This document shows positions 8,903 to 18,723 of a DNA stretch of 64,000 bases, piece by piece. Numbering within the stretch: the first letter of the stretch is position 1; each line of letters begins with the position of its first letter. The notes beneath the pieces were generated by a model. It had not been told where the DNA came from. It did no database searches and worked only from the letters and a program-made list of their open reading frames with translations. A program made the translations under genes and the position numbers. Origin of the DNA: Sutcliffiella cohnii (GTDB lineage Bacteria; Bacillota; Bacilli; Bacillales; Bacillaceae_I); assembly GCF_002250055.1 (NCBI RefSeq), contig NZ_CP018866.1, positions 512,001-576,000 of the forward strand. Direction: 5' to 3'.

Positions 8903-8919
8903 GAGAAGGGGGAGAGAAC

Positions 8920-9741
8920 ATGCAAAAAGCAGCTCTATCAAAAGGTTTCATTTATATCATTTTAATCGTAGGCAGTATGTTGATGCTTTTGCCGTTTGTT
9001 TGGATGTTAAGTACGTCGCTGAAATCTTCAGGAGAGGTAATGATGATGCCTCCTGTTTGGATTCCATCCGATTGGAGATGGGATAACTATGAAACAGCAT
9101 GGGGGATGGCCCCGTTTGCTAGATATACGGTAAATAGTATTATCGTTACCGTATTATCGACTATTGGGGAATTGTTGACAACGATACTAGCTGCCTACGC
9201 TTTTTCGAGAATTAACTTTTACGGTCGGGACATCGTTTTTGCTGTTCTGTTAGGAACGATGATGGTTCCGGGGGAAGTATTGATTCCGAATTACGTAACA
9301 TTGTCCGAGCTAGGTTGGATTGACCGTTACCCAGCATTAATCGTACCGTGGCTAGCAAGTATTTTTTCTATCTTTCTATTACGCCAATTTTTCTTAGGAA
9401 TTCCAAGAGAGCTATCCTATGCCGCCAAAATCGATGGGTGTAGCAATTTTCGTTTTTTATGGACGATTATGGTACCACTTGCAAAGCCTGCGATTGTTAC
9501 GATTTTATTATTAAAAGCAATCGGTAGCTGGAATGCATTCCTTTGGCCGTTAATTGTGACTCAATCAAAAGAAATGAGAACTTTACCGGTCGGTTTAACT
9601 TCGTTTAGTACAGAAGCAGGAACCGTTTATGAGCTACTTATGGCGGCTTCTACAATGATCATACTGCCAATGATTATTTTATATCTCATTTTACAAAAGT
9701 ACATTATTGAAGGTGTTGCGAAAGCTGGAATTAAAGGATAA
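8920..9741 (+). CDS. ugpE: ABC sugar permease, UgpE/MalG-like
   Basis: A 273-residue inner membrane protein with six predicted transmembrane helices. The EAA loop is SYAAKIDGCSNFRFLWTIMV near residue 165. It is the MalG/UgpE partner of the preceding permease, and the order ATPase, permease A, permease E, binding protein matches ugpCAEB-type operons of Bacillaceae. A GGAGAAGGGGGAG site precedes the ATG. It is followed by an 87-bp gap that contains a small hairpin (TTTAGG 9756-9761 with CCTAAA 9769-9774) before the binding-protein gene, possibly a message-stability element. No defects are seen. Confidence 0.85.
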   Translation: MQKAALSKGFIYIILIVGSMLMLLPFVWMLSTSLKSSGEVMMMPPVWIPSDWRWDNYETAWGMAPFARYTVNSIIVTVLSTIGELLTTILAAYAFSRINFYGRDIVFAVLLGTMMVPGEVLIPNYVTLSELGWIDRYPALIVPWLASIFSIFLLRQFFLGIPRELSYAAKIDGCSNFRFLWTIMVPLAKPAIVTILLLKAIGSWNAFLWPLIVTQSKEMRTLPVGLTSFSTEAGTVYELLMAASTMIILPMIILYLILQKYIIEGVAKAGIKG

Positions 9742-9828
9742 CAGAAGAGAATGCTTTTAGGGGGTGGTCCTAAAGTAAAAGGTTCACACAATTCGAATTC
9801 TATTAACTAGTAAAGAGGAGGAAATACG

Positions 9829-11141
9829 ATGAAAATGAAAAAATTAATAATGACGATGATTGCAATATTATTTATTACAATATTAGCTGCTTGTGGAAAT
9901 GAGAGTAATACCACAAGTGGCAACGAAAATACGAATAATGATTCTAACAATAATTCAAATACAGAAGAGAAAAAGGAAGCGGAAGCGTCTCCGATTGAAA
10001 TTGAATTTTGGCATGCAATGAGTGGAGGACATGAAGAAGCTTTAACGAAAATTACGAATGATTTTAATGAATCAAACGAAAAAAATATTACGGTAAAGCT
10101 TGTGAATCAAGGAAGCTACAGTGACCTTTCTACGAAAAATATGGCTGCTGCAAGAGCAAATAATTTACCAGTTTTAACTCAAGCTTACGAGGATTGGATT
10201 ACGGAATATATTCAAAATGATTTAGTTGCTGATTTAACACCATTAATAAATGATCAAGAAGTTGGCATGAGTGAAGCAGAATTAACTGATATTGTAGAAG
10301 TTTTCCGTGAAGCGAACGTATGGGATGGCAAGTATTACGGTTTACCTTTTAACAAAAGTACTCGTATTATGTTCTATAACGTAGATTACTTAGAAGAAGC
10401 TGGAATTGAACCACCAACAACGTGGGAAGAGCTACGTGACGCGTCTGAGAAATTAACGTTTGACAATGAAGGTCGTAAAGTAATTGGACCTCTGTTTCAT
10501 TAGAATTTAACCAATGGGTACACCAAGCTGGTGGTGTATACTTTGATGAAGCAACTGGAGAATTTAAAATGAATTCCTCAGAAGGAAAAGAAGCATTAGA
10601 ATTTGTTAATAATATGATTCTAGACGGTGTCGCTCGTACAGCAGGTGAGGACGGATATATGTCTGGTCCGTTTACTCGTGGAGATGTTGCTTTATATATC
10701 GGTTCTTCTGCAGGTATCCCTTATGTGGCAGCTCCAGCTGAAGAAAACGGCATTAATTGGGCAGCAACGCCATTTGCTGGGACAAACGTTTCTATTTTCG
10801 CTAGTGCTTCTGATGAAGAAAAGAAAGCAGCATTTGAGTACATGAAATTTTTAATTAATACAGAAAACACAACATATTGGGCAATGCAATCTGGTTACTT
10901 ACCAGTACGTTACTCGGCTTTAGAAAGTAGTGAATGGAAGCAATATACAGACGAAAATCCGGAATATGGCGTAGGAGAACAGCAATTTGATGCAGGCTTC
11001 TTCGACCCACGTATTGTCGGTGCTTATGGATTGAAAAATTCTGTTGCAAAAGAAATCGACAGAGTGTTCCTAGGTGAACTAACAGTGGAAGAAGGATTAG
11101 AAGCTGCGGAAAAAGCAGCGGATCGCGAGTTAGGAAACTAA
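9829..11141 (+). pseudogene. ugpB: UgpB-like solute-binding lipoprotein, frameshifted
   Basis: A lipoprotein signal peptide with a LAAC lipobox (cysteine near residue 22) and an Asn/Ser-rich linker is followed by an extracytoplasmic solute-binding fold. Signatures such as IEFWHAMSGG and LPFNKSTRIMFYN parallel UgpB. The frame breaks: the first part ends in a stop at 10501-10503, while the remainder (SVSLEFNQWVHQAGG onward) continues in a different frame to 11141. Stops in the two frames confine the shift to 10479-10500. Total length (437 codons plus two bases) is near normal for the family, so one lost base, or a slightly larger deletion, explains it. Without repair the transporter would lack its receptor. 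A sequencing error is possible, although there is no long homopolymer at the site. Confidence 0.8.
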
Positions 11142-11159
11142 TAAAAACATATAATAGAA

Positions 11160-11195
11160 GGTGTCCCAATGATAAGTGGGACACCCTCTTTTTTC
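11160..11195 (+). terminator. Terminator of the Ugp-like operon
   Basis: GGTGTCCCA (11160-11168) pairs with TGGGACACC (11177-11185), followed by a T-rich tail. It closes the four-gene transport operon. Confidence 0.9.
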
Positions 11196-11230
11196 GAATA
11201 CAATTACATAAAAGAAAAGGATGTCGAAGA

Positions 11231-12619
11231 ATGAGTAAAACGTTGATTCAATTTTTTGGTGGATTAAAAACAATTGGCGGTACCATTATTCAATTACAAT
11301 ACGGGCAATCGCGTGTTATTTTTGACTTTGGATTAACGTTTGACCCGAGGACAGCTATTTTTGACGGACAAGTGAAGGTGCGCAATAGTGCGATAGTTCG
11401 AGACTACTTAAAGCTACGTATGATACCGAAAATTGAAGGAATATACAATAAGGAGCACTTAGTAAGTGATAATGTTATTTCAGCGGAAGAATATGAGGGA
11501 AAAACAGCTGTTTTAATATCTCATTTGCATTTAGATCATATGGGAGCTATCGGATGTATTGATCCTTCTATTCCAGTTTATATGACGGAACAATCTCGAA
11601 ATCTATATAATCAGTTACAATTAATCGGGGAAGGTGTACCTGGTGTAAGGTCGTACCAATCTTGTGAGTACGATCAATCTTTTCATATAGGAGAAATAAA
11701 AGTAACACCTCTTTCTGTTGATCATGATGTTATCGGGGCGTGCGCATTTCATCTAGAAACTCCTGATGCAAAAATTATTTATACAGGTGATTTTAGATTG
11801 CACGGCTCTTCACCAGAGGTGATGGAGGAGTTTTTACAAAAGGCAAAAGAATTAAGGTATGATGCAGTTATTATCGAAGGAACAACATTAAAAAGTGAAG
11901 AGGAATTAGCGGAACATCTTTTAGTCAGTAACAATGAATTGCCAGATAAACTCCTTACGGAAACGAAGCTACAAATTAATGTTGCACAAATGTTAAAAGA
12001 GTCAGAGGGTATTGGTATTTTTAATATTTACCATCGAAATATGGAACGCATTAACGGTATGTGTAAAGCAGGAGAAGAGGCTAAAAGAAAAGTGGTTTTA
12101 GAAATAAAAACAGCGCAACTTGCTCATACTTTTTTACCACAATGTCACTTTTACATATTCGAATCAGAAGAGCTAAAAACTATGATAAGAGAAAACAAGC
12201 TGCTCGATTGGCAAAAACTATTGTTGGAAAAATATCCACTCATAAATAAAGAAAAAATTAATGAGAATCCAAGCAGATATTTCGTTCAAAACAGTTATGA
12301 GAATATAATAGAATTATTTGATCTACACGTTGAAAATGGAGTATACATCCACTCCAACGGCGTTCCTTTAGGTGATTATGACCCGGCATTCCATAATCTA
12401 GAGAAAATATTATCACTACTTTCTTTAGAAAGAGTAGAAGTAAGTTCAGGAGGGCATGCGTTACCTCAGCATTTAAAGTATATTGTTGATGAACTTGACC
12501 CAAAAGTACTCATACCCCTTCATAGCTTTTATCCTGAAAGATTGAAACCAAAGAATGGGCAACAGCTCTTACCGGCTTATGGGGAAGTATACGAAATAGG
12601 TGATATAGTTAATAAGTAA
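11231..12619 (+). CDS. MBL-fold metallo-hydrolase, beta-CASP/RNase J-like
   Basis: A 462-residue metallo-beta-lactamase-fold protein. The metal motif HLHLDHMG is near residue 97, followed by SVDHDVIGA near 160 and the aspartate motif YTGDFRLHG near 182. The C-terminal SGGHALPQHLKY and VLIPLHSFYPE resemble the closing motifs of beta-CASP nucleases and RNase J-like enzymes. It would be a cytoplasmic zinc hydrolase acting on RNA or another phosphoester, but the substrate is not assignable. It has a weak GGATG-type ribosome site, lies downstream of the Ugp terminator and is followed by the riboswitch region. It is not RNase J itself: it is about 90 residues shorter and lacks that protein's C-terminal domain. 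Confidence 0.75.
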   Translation: MSKTLIQFFGGLKTIGGTIIQLQYGQSRVIFDFGLTFDPRTAIFDGQVKVRNSAIVRDYLKLRMIPKIEGIYNKEHLVSDNVISAEEYEGKTAVLISHLHLDHMGAIGCIDPSIPVYMTEQSRNLYNQLQLIGEGVPGVRSYQSCEYDQSFHIGEIKVTPLSVDHDVIGACAFHLETPDAKIIYTGDFRLHGSSPEVMEEFLQKAKELRYDAVIIEGTTLKSEEELAEHLLVSNNELPDKLLTETKLQINVAQMLKESEGIGIFNIYHRNMERINGMCKAGEEAKRKVVLEIKTAQLAHTFLPQCHFYIFESEELKTMIRENKLLDWQKLLLEKYPLINKEKINENPSRYFVQNSYENIIELFDLHVENGVYIHSNGVPLGDYDPAFHNLEKILSLLSLERVEVSSGGHALPQHLKYIVDELDPKVLIPLHSFYPERLKPKNGQQLLPAYGEVYEIGDIVNK

Positions 12620-12721
12620 CGGTAAAGATGCTTATTTTAGTTCTAAAGACTTATAAACATATTTGTCAACATGCCGATTATACTTATGTTATACTTAATG
12701 GTGCAAAAAAGAAGATACCTA

Positions 12722-12812
12722 CGATAATGGCAAATCCATTGAAAAGTGGAGACGCAAAGCTACGGGCCTAAGGAGATACCTCTAAGGTCGCCGGGTTACC
12801 GAACAGGCTGGA
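12722..12812 (+). promoter_or_regulatory. GEMM-I riboswitch (cyclic di-GMP class I type)
   Basis: The conserved core of the class I c-di-GMP aptamer is visible in order: GGCAAA, then helix P2 (CCATT with AGTGG) capped by a GAAA tetraloop, the invariant GACGCAAAGC, the tetraloop-receptor side GGGCCTAAGG, and the closing CGCCGGGTTACCG. A candidate promoter precedes it (TTGTCA 12663-12668 with TATGTT 12685-12690). A terminator hairpin lies 30 bases downstream and the symporter gene starts at 12960. It therefore should control read-through into the symporter-decarboxylase-chemoreceptor operon. Whether it binds c-di-GMP or cGAMP (the GEMM-Ib variant), and whether ligand turns it on or off, cannot be read reliably by eye. 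Confidence 0.88.
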
Positions 12813-12842
12813 TATACTTATTTTTGATCTGCTAATCATCAA

Positions 12843-12872
12843 TGTCCACCTTATTTAGGTGGGCATTTTTTT
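12843..12872 (+). terminator. Riboswitch expression-platform terminator
   Basis: TGTCCACC (12843-12850) pairs with GGTGGGCA (12858-12865, one G-U pair) and is followed by seven T residues. It sits 30 bases after the aptamer and about 90 bases before the first gene, the right place for ligand-controlled attenuation. Confidence 0.85.
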
Positions 12873-12959
12873 ATGATTTTATATCAAGGAGTATCCGTAG
12901 TATTTTAATAGAATGGTATCTATCGCTGTTTAATGTTTTAAAGGAAGAAGGTAAAGTAA

Positions 12960-14315
12960 TTGACACAACAAGAGCATTGGAAAACAAAAATTGGTTTTAT
13001 TTGGGCCGCTGCTGGCTCAGCAATTGGTTTAGGGGCAATTTGGAAGTTCCCTTATGTAGCGGGTACTGGTGGAGGAGGAGCATTTCTACTAGTCTTTTTA
13101 TTATTTACGTTATTTCTAGGATTGCCACTTTTAGTCGGAGAATTTGTAATTGGTCGTAAAGCTCAAAGTGATGCAGTTTCGACTTATACGAAGCTTGCCC
13201 CAAATTCAAAATGGAATGTGATCGGAAAACTAGGTGTGTTCACTAGCTTTTTACTATTGTCCTTTTATAGTGTTGTTGGGGGCTGGATCATTCTATACAT
13301 AATAGAAGTTTTCGCAGGCGGTTTGAACGGTCTATCTCAAGCTGAATACGGACCACTTTTTGGTCAAGTAATTTCTAAGCCGTTTTGGACTCTATTAGGC
13401 CAACTATTATTTATGTTTATTACGATACTTGTTGTATCACAAGGTGTTCAAAAAGGAATTGAAAAGGCTAGTAAAATAATGATGCCAGCCTTACTCGTAT
13501 TATTTATCGTCATCGTCTTTCGCTCCCTTAGTTTAGATGGAGCGTTGGAAGGTGTGAAATTTTTACTGATTCCTGATTTTTCTAAACTAACGTCAGAAAG
13601 TATTTTATTCGCACTTGGCCAGGCGTTTTTTACCCTTTCTTTAGGGGTATCCGTCATGGTGACATATGCTTCTTATTTACCTAAAACACAAAATATTCCG
13701 TTTTCAGCATTATCTATCGTTATCATTAATATTGTGATTGCTCTTTTAGCGGGACTAGCTATTTTTCCAGGTGTATTTTCGTTCGGATTGGAACCAGATG
13801 CAGGACCGGTTTTAATTTTTGCTGTATTACCGGCGGTGTTTTCACAGTTACCGTTAGGAATGTTTTTCTTTCTTGCCTTTTTAGTTTTATTTTTATTTGC
13901 TGCCTTAACATCGGCATTTTCTATGATTGAAATTATTGTGGCTGCTTTTACGAAAAAAGATAATAGCAAAAGGAAAAAAACAACATGGCTTGTTGGAATA
14001 CTTATTTTTATCGTTGGTATTCCTTCCTGTTTATCGTATGGAGTGATGGCAGATGTAACTATTTTTGATAAAACATTTTTTGATCTGTTCGACTTTACCG
14101 TTAGTAACATATTAATGCCGTTAGGAGCGTTACTCCTAGCAATTTTTATTCCATTAAAAGTATCGAAAAGTGAATTGATGGATGAATTGCGAGCAGGATC
14201 TAATATAAGAGCTAGTATTTTTAACGTTTGGTATTATTTATTGAAATATTTTACACCTGTTGCCATTATTATTGTGTTCTTAGATGTTATTGGTGTATTA
14301 AAGTGGTTCTTTTAA
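12960..14315 (+). CDS. Neurotransmitter:sodium symporter (NSS/SNF) family transporter
   Basis: A 451-residue membrane protein with about 11-12 helices. The NSS signature [20 protein letters not shown] lies at about residues 17-36 in helix 1, which carries the sodium and substrate sites in LeuT-type proteins. Bacterial members import amino acids (Leu, Ala, Trp, Tyr) or related amines with Na+. The start is TTG, eight bases after GGAAGAAGG. It is the first gene behind the riboswitch and its terminator, followed 20 bp later by a PLP decarboxylase. That suggests import of the amino acid that the decarboxylase uses (inference). No defects are seen. Confidence 0.88.
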   Translation: MTQQEHWKTKIGFIWAAAGSAIGLGAIWKFPYVAGTGGGGAFLLVFLLFTLFLGLPLLVGEFVIGRKAQSDAVSTYTKLAPNSKWNVIGKLGVFTSFLLLSFYSVVGGWIILYIIEVFAGGLNGLSQAEYGPLFGQVISKPFWTLLGQLLFMFITILVVSQGVQKGIEKASKIMMPALLVLFIVIVFRSLSLDGALEGVKFLLIPDFSKLTSESILFALGQAFFTLSLGVSVMVTYASYLPKTQNIPFSALSIVIINIVIALLAGLAIFPGVFSFGLEPDAGPVLIFAVLPAVFSQLPLGMFFFLAFLVLFLFAALTSAFSMIEIIVAAFTKKDNSKRKKTTWLVGILIFIVGIPSCLSYGVMADVTIFDKTFFDLFDFTVSNILMPLGALLLAIFIPLKVSKSELMDELRAGSNIRASIFNVWYYLLKYFTPVAIIIVFLDVIGVLKWFF

Positions 14316-14334
14316 ATAAATGGGGGTAAAAAAT

Positions 14335-15981
14335 ATGACAACAATGAGTGAACTTCAACAGTTGTTTCCAAGTGTGGACGGAAACGAGAAACAGAGAGAG
14401 GAATTAGGAAACTATGTTCAAACGATTCTATCAAAAATAGATGAACTAAAAGATCCTTCTAAGTTAACACTAGGTGAAATGCCGGTTTACAGTGAGGATT
14501 ATTATAATCGTCTTATGGAACATTCATCGGTACCGAGTGCGGGCTTATCAATGGAAAATACGATTGACGAGCTGTTAGAGCTTGTTAAAGGACATCGTTT
14601 TGTAAATAGTAGTTATGTAGCGAATGCTGCACCACTTCCAAACATCGCTAGTATTATTGGAAATTTAGTAATGGTTCTAACGAACGGTAATAGCTTATGG
14701 GATGTCGAAGGTCCAGCAGCAGCTAGTGCAGAAGTGAAGATTACGAGTATGTTATCTAAAGTAGTTGGTTACGACTCGAACGAAAGTGCTGGCTATACGA
14801 CGTGGGGGGGCCAAGGTGCGGTATTCAACTCATTACGACTTGCCATAACTAGGCGCTTTCCACAGTCCAATAAAATAGGGGTACCGAACAATTTATATTG
14901 TTTCTGTTCAGAGTTATCTCACTATAGTCTCTATAAGTCTGTCGAGGCAACAGGTATCGGCATTAATAATATGATTCGTGTAAAAGTTAATGATGACCAT
15001 TCGATGAATTTGGATGACTTGAAGGAGAAAATGGAAGAAATCATTCAATTCGGTGGAATACCTTTATATGTGTTAGCAACGATGGGGACGACAGATACGT
15101 TTGGCATTGATAACATCGAAGGGATAAAAGAAATTACGACACAGTTGGAAAAAGAATACGATCTTCAGCCAATTTATATTCATGCGGATACGGCGATGGG
15201 GGGAATGTATACGTTCTTCAACCAATATTCATTTGAGTCAAATCCGCTAAATTTACATAGTGATGTTTTACATGTGTTACAAAACTATCATACGAAGTTT
15301 AGTAAAGTTTATTTAGCAGACAGCATGGTATTTGATTTTCATAAACTAGGTCAAACTCCTTACATCACGAGTCTTTTCTTAATAAAAGATAAAAATAATT
15401 TACAATATGTAGATTTAGATGCATCAGAAACCCCTTACGTTGGCAATCGAGGTTACGGAAGTTATCATACAAGTTATACGCTAGAATGTTCTCGAATGGG
15501 TAGTGCTATCTCCATATACGCTTCCTTATTAGCGCTCGGAATGGAAGGGTATCAACGTTTATTAGCTAATTATATTGAAGTAAATTTACGGTTTAGAAAA
15601 ACTCTTAAATTAGCATTTAACAATGTTGAAATAACAAATGAAGTATCACCAATTACGACATTCCGATTCTATCCTACTAATAGCCGCTGGAAGGAAGAGT
15701 TGAACGGTATGTTAACTTTGGAAGAAATTAATGAAATTAATCATTATAATGAAGAGTTTGCTGAACTAATAGGCATAGCTAGGGAGCATGTTTTCTTCGG
15801 AAATACGAAAAAGCAACGTCAAGTAGTCGCGGCAAATTCTAATAAAAATGTTTCTATTTATGCTCATAAGTTTTTTAGTATCTCCCCTTATACAACAGTA
15901 GAGGAAGTGGAGCGTTATATCGCATTCCTTCAGGAGCATATGAACATACACGAAAAATCGTACGAGTTATTATACGTATAA
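14335..15981 (+). CDS. PLP-dependent group II amino-acid decarboxylase
   Basis: A 548-residue fold-type I PLP enzyme of the glutamate/tyrosine/aromatic decarboxylase superfamily. The pyridine-nitrogen aspartate is in HADTAMGGMY near residue 287, and the PLP lysine is in VFDFHKLGQTPY near 338. YTTWGGQGAVFNSLRLA near 150 is the phosphate-site region, in the position of the usual TSGGTEAN stretch. An upstream in-frame ATG at 14320 overlaps the GGGGG ribosome site, so the ATG at 14335 is the better start. It would decarboxylate an amino acid in the cytoplasm to an amine and CO2; the substrate is not evident. It lies between the Na+ symporter and a chemoreceptor in the riboswitch operon. Confidence 0.8.
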   Translation: MTTMSELQQLFPSVDGNEKQREELGNYVQTILSKIDELKDPSKLTLGEMPVYSEDYYNRLMEHSSVPSAGLSMENTIDELLELVKGHRFVNSSYVANAAPLPNIASIIGNLVMVLTNGNSLWDVEGPAAASAEVKITSMLSKVVGYDSNESAGYTTWGGQGAVFNSLRLAITRRFPQSNKIGVPNNLYCFCSELSHYSLYKSVEATGIGINNMIRVKVNDDHSMNLDDLKEKMEEIIQFGGIPLYVLATMGTTDTFGIDNIEGIKEITTQLEKEYDLQPIYIHADTAMGGMYTFFNQYSFESNPLNLHSDVLHVLQNYHTKFSKVYLADSMVFDFHKLGQTPYITSLFLIKDKNNLQYVDLDASETPYVGNRGYGSYHTSYTLECSRMGSAISIYASLLALGMEGYQRLLANYIEVNLRFRKTLKLAFNNVEITNEVSPITTFRFYPTNSRWKEELNGMLTLEEINEINHYNEEFAELIGIAREHVFFGNTKKQRQVVAANSNKNVSIYAHKFFSISPYTTVEEVERYIAFLQEHMNIHEKSYELLYV

Positions 15982-15998
15982 AAAAGGAGTAAAGCATC

Positions 15999-17750
15999 TT
16001 GACTAAACTTAAAAAACTATCTTTTGCGACAAAGTCTATACTAATTACAACGTTGTTATTATTGCTTGTTGGTACAGTATTAATGGTAAGCAGTATCCAA
16101 ATTCAACGAAATGTGTTAGTAGCCGAATTAGAGAAGCAAACAGAGGCGCTAGCAACTCGTTGGGCGGATGAAATTGAAACTACTATTGTTCAAGCGGCAT
16201 CTCAAGCTTCTAGTTATGAAGATCCAGCGCAACAAGAGTTAACTTCATTATTTGATTACATCTCATCAACTAATCCAAATGTTGCACAAGCATATATTTT
16301 CAGTACAGAGCTAGTCGATGGTAATTCTTCCAAAATTATTGCAATCCCCTCGCACTTAATAGAGGCGTTAAAAGAATTTAATATAGGGGCTGGCGATATA
16401 TACGAACATCCAGCAGTTGTCGTTCAATCGATAAAAGAATTAAATGAAACAAATCGTATTACGTTTTCCCCAGTGTACGAGGATGAATTAGGTACTTGGG
16501 TTACTGTTCTTTATCCAATAAGTAACCAATCAGGGGATTCGTTTGCTTTTTTCGCCATTGATGTAGATGCGAGTATGGTAAAGGATGGTACAAGTGAATT
16601 TATTTTTAAATCTCTCATTATCCTAATACCAGCAATTATCGTTATTATCGTTGTACAAATTATCGGAATTCGTATGCTATTTAAACCGTTACGCCATCTT
16701 ATGGATGGAATTAACGAGATGAAAAATGGCAACTTGAACATTGACTTGCCAACGAGAGCCGATGATTTAGGAGAAATGAACGAAGCGTTTAATGAAATGG
16801 CACTACAGTTAAAAACGATGATGAATAAAATTGGGGAAACGTCCAATACGGTATTACACTCTTCTGAATTAGTTAAAAAAGTTAGTGAACAATCAATTGA
16901 TACTTCTACGGTTGTAAGTGAAAACATTAATAAAATGACAGCCGGTGTTCAATCGCAAGAAAAGTCTGTAATGGAATCGGCGGGAGCGATGGGACAAATT
17001 GCTTCTGAAATTGAAGCAATCGCGAACTCCTCTCAAGATATATCATTATTATCGAAAGATATGGAAAGATACGCTCATGACGGCTTAACGTCTATTCAAA
17101 GTGTCGTGGAGCAAATGCGAACGATTAATAACACTGTAAAAGAATCTAGCGACGTTATTAATACATTGAAAGTACGTTCCGATGAAATTAGTAGTATTTT
17201 AGAGGTAATAACTAGTATTTCAGCTCAGACAAACCTTCTAGCGTTGAATGCGGCGATTGAGGCTGCCAGAGCAGGAGAACATGGAAAAGGTTTTGCTGTA
17301 GTAGCCCAAGAAGTTCGAAAGCTTGCAGAAGAATCTAACCAATCTACTAGTAAAATAGAAAAAATTATTGAACAAATTCAAGCAGATACGAATAATGCGG
17401 TCACATCGATGGAAAAAGGAACATTGGAGGCAGAAAAGGGATCCGAAATTGCTAATCAAACTGGTGAAATTTTTCACGTAATGAAGCAGTTCACCGATCA
17501 AATATCTGCGCAAATTGAAAGTGTTTCTAGTGCAACGCAAGAAATATCAGCAGGCACAGAAGAAGTTACTGCATCTGTTGAGGAGTTAACAATAATAGCT
17601 CATCAAAACGCTGATTTTACTTCTGATATTGAAAAGAGTACAACGGAACAGCTACTATCCATCAATGAGTTATCAGATGCAGCTAAGGAGTTACACGATT
17701 TAGCGGTAGAATTAAAAACAACGATGGCTAAATTTAACGCTACTAATTAG
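15999..17750 (+). CDS. Methyl-accepting chemotaxis protein with large sensor domain
   Basis: A 583-residue transmembrane chemoreceptor. Helix 1 is at about residues 13-31, an extracytoplasmic sensor (Cache-like in size) at about 32-200, helix 2 at about 204-225, then a HAMP domain (about 226-280, starting [14 protein letters not shown]) and the signalling coiled coil. The hairpin tip contains [20 protein letters not shown] and [16 protein letters not shown], the hallmark of MCPs. It starts with TTG behind AAAAGGAG, only 17 bp after the decarboxylase stop, so it is probably cotranscribed under the riboswitch. It may sense the substrate or product of the decarboxylase (inference). Confidence 0.92.
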   Translation: MTKLKKLSFATKSILITTLLLLLVGTVLMVSSIQIQRNVLVAELEKQTEALATRWADEIETTIVQAASQASSYEDPAQQELTSLFDYISSTNPNVAQAYIFSTELVDGNSSKIIAIPSHLIEALKEFNIGAGDIYEHPAVVVQSIKELNETNRITFSPVYEDELGTWVTVLYPISNQSGDSFAFFAIDVDASMVKDGTSEFIFKSLIILIPAIIVIIVVQIIGIRMLFKPLRHLMDGINEMKNGNLNIDLPTRADDLGEMNEAFNEMALQLKTMMNKIGETSNTVLHSSELVKKVSEQSIDTSTVVSENINKMTAGVQSQEKSVMESAGAMGQIASEIEAIANSSQDISLLSKDMERYAHDGLTSIQSVVEQMRTINNTVKESSDVINTLKVRSDEISSILEVITSISAQTNLLALNAAIEAARAGEHGKGFAVVAQEVRKLAEESNQSTSKIEKIIEQIQADTNNAVTSMEKGTLEAEKGSEIANQTGEIFHVMKQFTDQISAQIESVSSATQEISAGTEEVTASVEELTIIAHQNADFTSDIEKSTTEQLLSINELSDAAKELHDLAVELKTTMAKFNATN

Positions 17751-17758
17751 AAAAACTC

Positions 17759-17812
17759 GAGAACATTTCCTATTACGCGCATAAAAGCGAATATAGGAAA
17801 TGTTCTCTTTTA
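17759..17812. terminator. Strong bidirectional terminator after the chemoreceptor
   Basis: GAGAACATTTCCTAT (17759-17773) pairs perfectly with 17793-17807, followed by a T-rich tail. It separates the chemoreceptor from the convergent coat gene, whose stop codon lies just beyond the stem. Confidence 0.9.
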
Positions 17813-18109
17813 TTTTTCGGTTAGTGTTAATGCAGTTTCTGTTATTTGCATATCTACTTTTATTTGTTCTTCCAGATTAGACGGGTGATAGACTCCTTTT
17901 TTAATCATGTAATTGGAAATCGCCTCATGTGTCTTCACCGCATTTCTTAATTCCTCACGCAGTACTTTCTTTAATTCTGGAGTAGTTGTTTCGGTAATGG
18001 CGAAAGCTAAGTTTCTAACAGCAGCCTTTGTAGAGACGAGGAAATCTGTAGCAATAACCGTGTCTGTCATGCCGCCCATCCCCATTAATTTTTTTATTAT
18101 GTTATTCAT
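17810..18109 (-). CDS. CotF/YraF-type spore coat protein
   Basis: A 99-residue protein with the CotF-like domain: TDTVIATDFLVSTKAAVRNL, then AITETTTPELKKVLREEL and the C-terminal YMIKKGVYHPSN. Such proteins are made in the mother cell and laid into the spore coat. It follows a 68-residue partner gene with a 4-bp ATGA overlap, so the two are translationally coupled. A second diverging pair of the same type lies just across the intergenic region. No catalytic motif is expected. The specific coat role is unknown. Confidence 0.8.
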   Translation of the reverse strand: MNNIIKKLMGMGGMTDTVIATDFLVSTKAAVRNLAFAITETTTPELKKVLREELRNAVKTHEAISNYMIKKGVYHPSNLEEQIKVDMQITETALTLTEK

Positions 18110-18312
18110 GCCTCATTACTCCGATCTGTTAAAAAGTTCTGTAATTGATGAATAAACTTTGTTCCAAATTCAACCTCTTGATTTAATATCGTTTTTAATT
18201 GTTCGTCTTGAACAAGTCCACTCATCATAAATGATTTTGTTATACTTAAATTTTTAAAATTTAGTAGTTCATGTGCTTCTAATGCTTCATGTAGTGCTAA
18301 TTTTGTCTTCAT
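18106..18312 (-). CDS. Small YraG-like coat partner protein
   Basis: A 68-residue helical protein beginning MKTKLALHEALEAHELLNFK, closely similar to the N-terminus of the diverging gene at 18486 (KAELAFHETMDTHEMVNFK). These match the YraD/YraG-like small partners of CotF proteins in Bacillus. A strong AAGGAAAGGAG site precedes the ATG. It overlaps the following coat gene by 4 bp. The shared HE-x3-H-E motif in both paralogues hints at a conserved surface or metal site (inference). Confidence 0.75.
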   Translation of the reverse strand: MKTKLALHEALEAHELLNFKNLSITKSFMMSGLVQDEQLKTILNQEVEFGTKFIHQLQNFLTDRSNEA

Positions 18313-18485
18313 TGTCGGTCTCCTTTCCTTAACATTTCTAATCTTTCTTCTCTCAAATGAAACTTATTCAATTTCTATTAGTTAATTTTAACCACTTATG
18401 GAAGAAGAATTTTTTGTTTATTGTGGAAGATGACAATATAAATCGGGAAATTAAAGTAGGAATGTTTGATAAAGGAGTGTGTAAC

Positions 18486-18713
18486 ATGTCTGAACAAAAA
18501 GCTGAACTAGCGTTTCACGAAACGATGGACACGCACGAAATGGTTAATTTTAAAACAATTTGTTTAATGAAAACGAAACTAATGCAAGGAGTATGCTTTG
18601 ATAACGATTTAAAAAAATTGATGGATAAAGATATAGAGCAATCTATGCAAGCACTTAAAGAATTACAGACACTTTATAGAGGGACACGTACCGATTATCA
18701 ACATGAAAGCTGA
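18486..18713 (+). CDS. yraG: YraG-like small coat protein
   Basis: A 75-residue protein. An open frame extends upstream to 18357, but the ATG at 18486 has a good AAAGGAG site and gives the family N-terminus, MSEQKAELAFHETMDTHEM. It is the first gene of a set whose order (YraG-like, CotF/YraF-like, zinc alcohol dehydrogenase) parallels my recollection of the B. subtilis yraG-yraF-adhB region. It is likely expressed in the mother cell during sporulation; no sigma-E or sigma-K promoter was convincing. It is a paralogue of the diverging 68-residue protein. Confidence 0.75.
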   Translation: MSEQKAELAFHETMDTHEMVNFKTICLMKTKLMQGVCFDNDLKKLMDKDIEQSMQALKELQTLYRGTRTDYQHES

Positions 18714-18723
18714 GGTGTAAAAC

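Noticed and set aside
12842..13159. 105-codon ORF overlapping the NSS symporter start
   Set aside because: It is a shadow frame that begins inside the riboswitch terminator and runs through symporter coding sequence.
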